Shown: piece by piece, positions 60,251 to 64,000 of the stretch | Layout of the letters: each line of letters starts with the position of its first letter | How positions within the stretch are numbered: the first letter of the stretch is position 1 | NCBI RefSeq assembly: GCF_014649755.1 | Contig: NZ_BMTQ01000001.1 | Coordinates: 124,001 to 188,000, forward strand | DNA from: Streptomyces litmocidini | GTDB taxonomy: Bacteria; Actinomycetota; Actinomycetes; Streptomycetales; Streptomycetaceae | Reading direction: 5' to 3' | Length of the DNA stretch: 64,000 bases | The notes under the pieces: model-generated | The model's database searches: none | Seen by the model: the letters and a program-made list of their open reading frames with translations, nothing else | Told to the model about the DNA's origin: nothing | Program-made: the position numbers and the translations under genes

Positions 60251-60697
60251 TCACGCGACGTTCACCCTCTGCCCGGGAGGCGCCGCCTCCAGCCAGGCCA
60301 TGAAGCCCGTCCGGGCGTCCTCGCTCATCGCGAGCTCCAGGCGGACGCCCTCGTACATGCAGGGCTGGATCACGGCGTCGGAGAGCAGCGCGAGCTCCTC
60401 CTCGCCCTCCGGCATCCGGCGCTCCAGGGCCACGATGGAGGAGCGCTCCAGGACCCGGCGCGGGCGGGGCGAGTAGGAGAAGACACGGAACCAGGAGATC
60501 TCGTCACCGCTGTAGCGGGCGACGCCGTACACCCAGCCCTTGCCGGTCGGATCCGGCTCGTCGGGGACGTCCCAGCGCAGCGAACAGTCGAAGGTGCCGC
60601 CGGCGCGCTGGATCAGTCTGCGGCGCAAGCCGAAGACGAAGAGCCCGATCACCACCAGTGCGACGACCAGGCCGCACACGAGCAGAGCGAGGAACAT
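60251..60697 (-). CDS. DUF2550 membrane-anchored protein
   Basis: The 148-residue protein has one N-terminal membrane helix (MFLALLVCGLVVALVVIGLF) followed by a soluble domain with GTFDCSLRWDVP, GWVYGVARYSGD and FMAWLEAAPPGQRVNVA. These mark DUF2550, regularly found next to atpC in actinobacteria; function unknown. AGGAGG lies nine bases before the ATG at 60697; the GTG at 60703 is only three bases from it and less likely. It is in line with the atp operon, but a long hairpin lies between. Confidence 0.85.
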   Translation of the reverse strand: MFLALLVCGLVVALVVIGLFVFGLRRRLIQRAGGTFDCSLRWDVPDEPDPTGKGWVYGVARYSGDEISWFRVFSYSPRPRRVLERSSIVALERRMPEGEEELALLSDAVIQPCMYEGVRLELAMSEDARTGFMAWLEAAPPGQRVNVA

Positions 60698-60770
60698 CTT
60701 CACCGACCTCCTCGCTGCGTCCCGTAGCCGGCACCGCCGGCAGAACCGAATACGACCTGCATCTGCATCG

Positions 60771-60820
60771 CCTCAGCCGCGACACGCTCCGGAGTATTCC
60801 GGACCGTGCCGCGGCTGAGG
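60771..60820 (-). terminator. Long hairpin between atpC and the DUF2550 gene
   Basis: CCTCAGCCGCG (60771-60781) pairs with CGCGGCTGAGG (60810-60820). Inner CACG/CGTG and TCCGGA/TCCGGA segments extend the stem with two mismatches to a GTAT loop. It lies about 25 bases after the atpC stop and likely ends the atp operon. Confidence 0.75.
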
Positions 60821-60843
60821 GCACTCCTGCTCGGCGCGGACCG

Positions 60844-61218
60844 TCAGCGGACCGCTACCGCGCGCAGCCGGACCTCGGCGCGCCGCTCGGCGGCGGCGTC
60901 GGAGTCCGTCTTCGCACGCTCCAGCGCGCGCTCGGCGCGCCGGGCGTCGATCTCGTCCGCCAGCTCGCAGACCTCCGCGAGCAGAGACAGCTTGTCGTCG
61001 GCGAACGAGATGAATCCGCCGTGGACGGCGGCGACGATCGTCCCGCCCTCGCTCGTACGGATGGTCACCGGGCCCGACTCCAGCACACCGAGCAGCGGCT
61101 GGTGGCCGGGCATGACGCCGATGTCGCCGGAGGTGGTACGCGCGATGACCAGGGTGGCCTCGCCGGACCAGACACTCCGGTCCGCGGCGACCAGCTCGAC
61201 GTGCAGCTCAGCAGCCAA
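60844..61218 (-). CDS. atpC: ATP synthase epsilon subunit
   Basis: The 124-residue F1 subunit has the N-terminal beta-barrel (LHVELVAADRSVWSGEATLV, GVMPGHQPLLGVLESG) and a C-terminal helical hairpin (AERALERAKTDSDAAAERRA). It couples rotation to the ring and can inhibit ATPase activity. The start is a TTG at 61218 with GAGGAG six bases upstream. It is the last gene of the atp operon and follows atpD after 112 bases. Confidence 0.95.
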   Translation of the reverse strand: MAAELHVELVAADRSVWSGEATLVIARTTSGDIGVMPGHQPLLGVLESGPVTIRTSEGGTIVAAVHGGFISFADDKLSLLAEVCELADEIDARRAERALERAKTDSDAAAERRAEVRLRAVAVR

Positions 61219-61330
61219 GGGTGGCTCCTCGGGTCACCACCCGGCGGTCGTGCCGGGTGTTGGGGTCAATTCTAGGGGGCGTGGAGAGGGGGACGGGACG
61301 GATCCCGTCCCCCTCGGGCGAGCACGGGGC

Positions 61331-63690
<2,360 letters not shown>

Positions 63691-63710
63691 GAGTCAGGTC
63701 CCTTCCGTCG

Positions 63711-64000
63711 TCACTTCGAGACGTTGACGGCGGGAGCGTCAGCGCCGAGCAGCTTGCCGTCAGAGGTCTCGAACTGCTTCTTGAACTCCGCGATGGCGTC
63801 GCCGACGGACTGCAGCGTGTCGTCCGACATCTTGCCGCCCTCGCGGATGGAGGTCATGAGGCCCGAGTGGTTCTGGCGCAGGTACGCCAGCATCTCGGCC
63901 TCGAAGCGACGGATGTCGGCGACCGGGACGTCGTCCATCTTGCCGGTGGTGCCGGCCCAGACGGAGACGACCTGGTTCTCGGTCGGCATCGGCTGGTACT
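63711..64000 (-). CDS. atpA: ATP synthase alpha subunit (C-terminal part, cut by window edge)
   Basis: Only the last about 95 residues are visible, beginning [20 protein letters not shown] and ending APAVNVSK. The stretch [20 protein letters not shown] is typical of the alpha-subunit C-terminal helical domain. The frame stays open to the window edge. The rest of the operon (delta, b, c, a subunits) should lie outside. Confidence 0.93.
   Translation of the reverse strand, partial: YQPMPTENQVVSVWAGTTGKMDDVPVADIRRFEAEMLAYLRQNHSGLMTSIREGGKMSDDTLQSVGDAIAEFKKQFETSDGKLLGADAPAVNVSK

Overview
This is a very GC-rich actinobacterial chromosome segment. Gene order and content point to Streptomyces: the polarity proteins Scy and FilP, isobutyryl-CoA mutase, the chiS-chiR-chiC chitinase locus, NucS mismatch endonuclease, and the end of an F1Fo ATP synthase operon. 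From memory, not from a search, the order resembles the S. coelicolor core region around SCO5373 to SCO5430, read backwards. I see no insertion sequence, prophage, tRNA, rRNA or CRISPR array; this looks like conserved core chromosome.

Layout. Positions 1-10000: regulators (MerR fragment, Lrp), two oxidoreductases, a convergent spacer full of nested hairpin repeats, a dicarboxylate symporter facing a CitA/DcuS-type two-component system, an XRE regulator, a protein phosphatase and a membrane-anchored HTH protein. Positions 10000-16400: central carbon genes pfkA, pta-ackA and pyk. Positions 16400-19100: a three-gene envelope cassette (DUF6230, DUF6114, stalked secreted protein). Positions 19700-26900: thioredoxin-TPR protein, TetR, icmA, then an MFS-MarR-DUF3817 operon facing an ArsR-like gene. 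Positions 26900-32650: a TetR-controlled DUF4166 cassette, a thiamine-binding/DUF3817 pair, three tandem AIM24 genes and a MarR gene. Positions 32700-35500: meaB, acetoacetyl-CoA thiolase and methylmalonyl-CoA epimerase. Positions 35690-45540: scy and filP, then two paralogous ABC exporters. Positions 45540-52700: a zinc-finger-like protein, a flavin oxidoreductase, a SCO5389-like protein, nucS, a very large membrane NTPase, a STAS protein and 3-hydroxybutyryl-CoA dehydrogenase. Positions 52850-60200: TetR with an ABC exporter, cobalamin adenosyltransferase, and chiS-chiR-chiC. Positions 60250-64000: DUF2550 protein and atpC, atpD, atpG and part of atpA.

How the genes work together. Several genes serve acyl-CoA and B12 metabolism: icmA, meaB, mce, PduO-type adenosyltransferase, thiolase and hbd. 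The scy-filP pair organises the hyphal tip. Many genes overlap at ATGA, GTGA or TGATG junctions, implying translational coupling, and many starts follow a -10-like hexamer by 6-8 bases, as expected for leaderless Streptomyces transcripts.

Most notable signals: exact tandem expansion inside scy; a perfect 24-bp palindrome on the icmA promoter; two identical opposed operators before the DUF4166 cassette; three TTAC/GTAA palindromes before the DUF6230 gene; a hairpin element inserted into another intergenic repeat; and a small protein with a PARP-type-like zinc motif. All family names come from reading motifs and from memory; no search was run.
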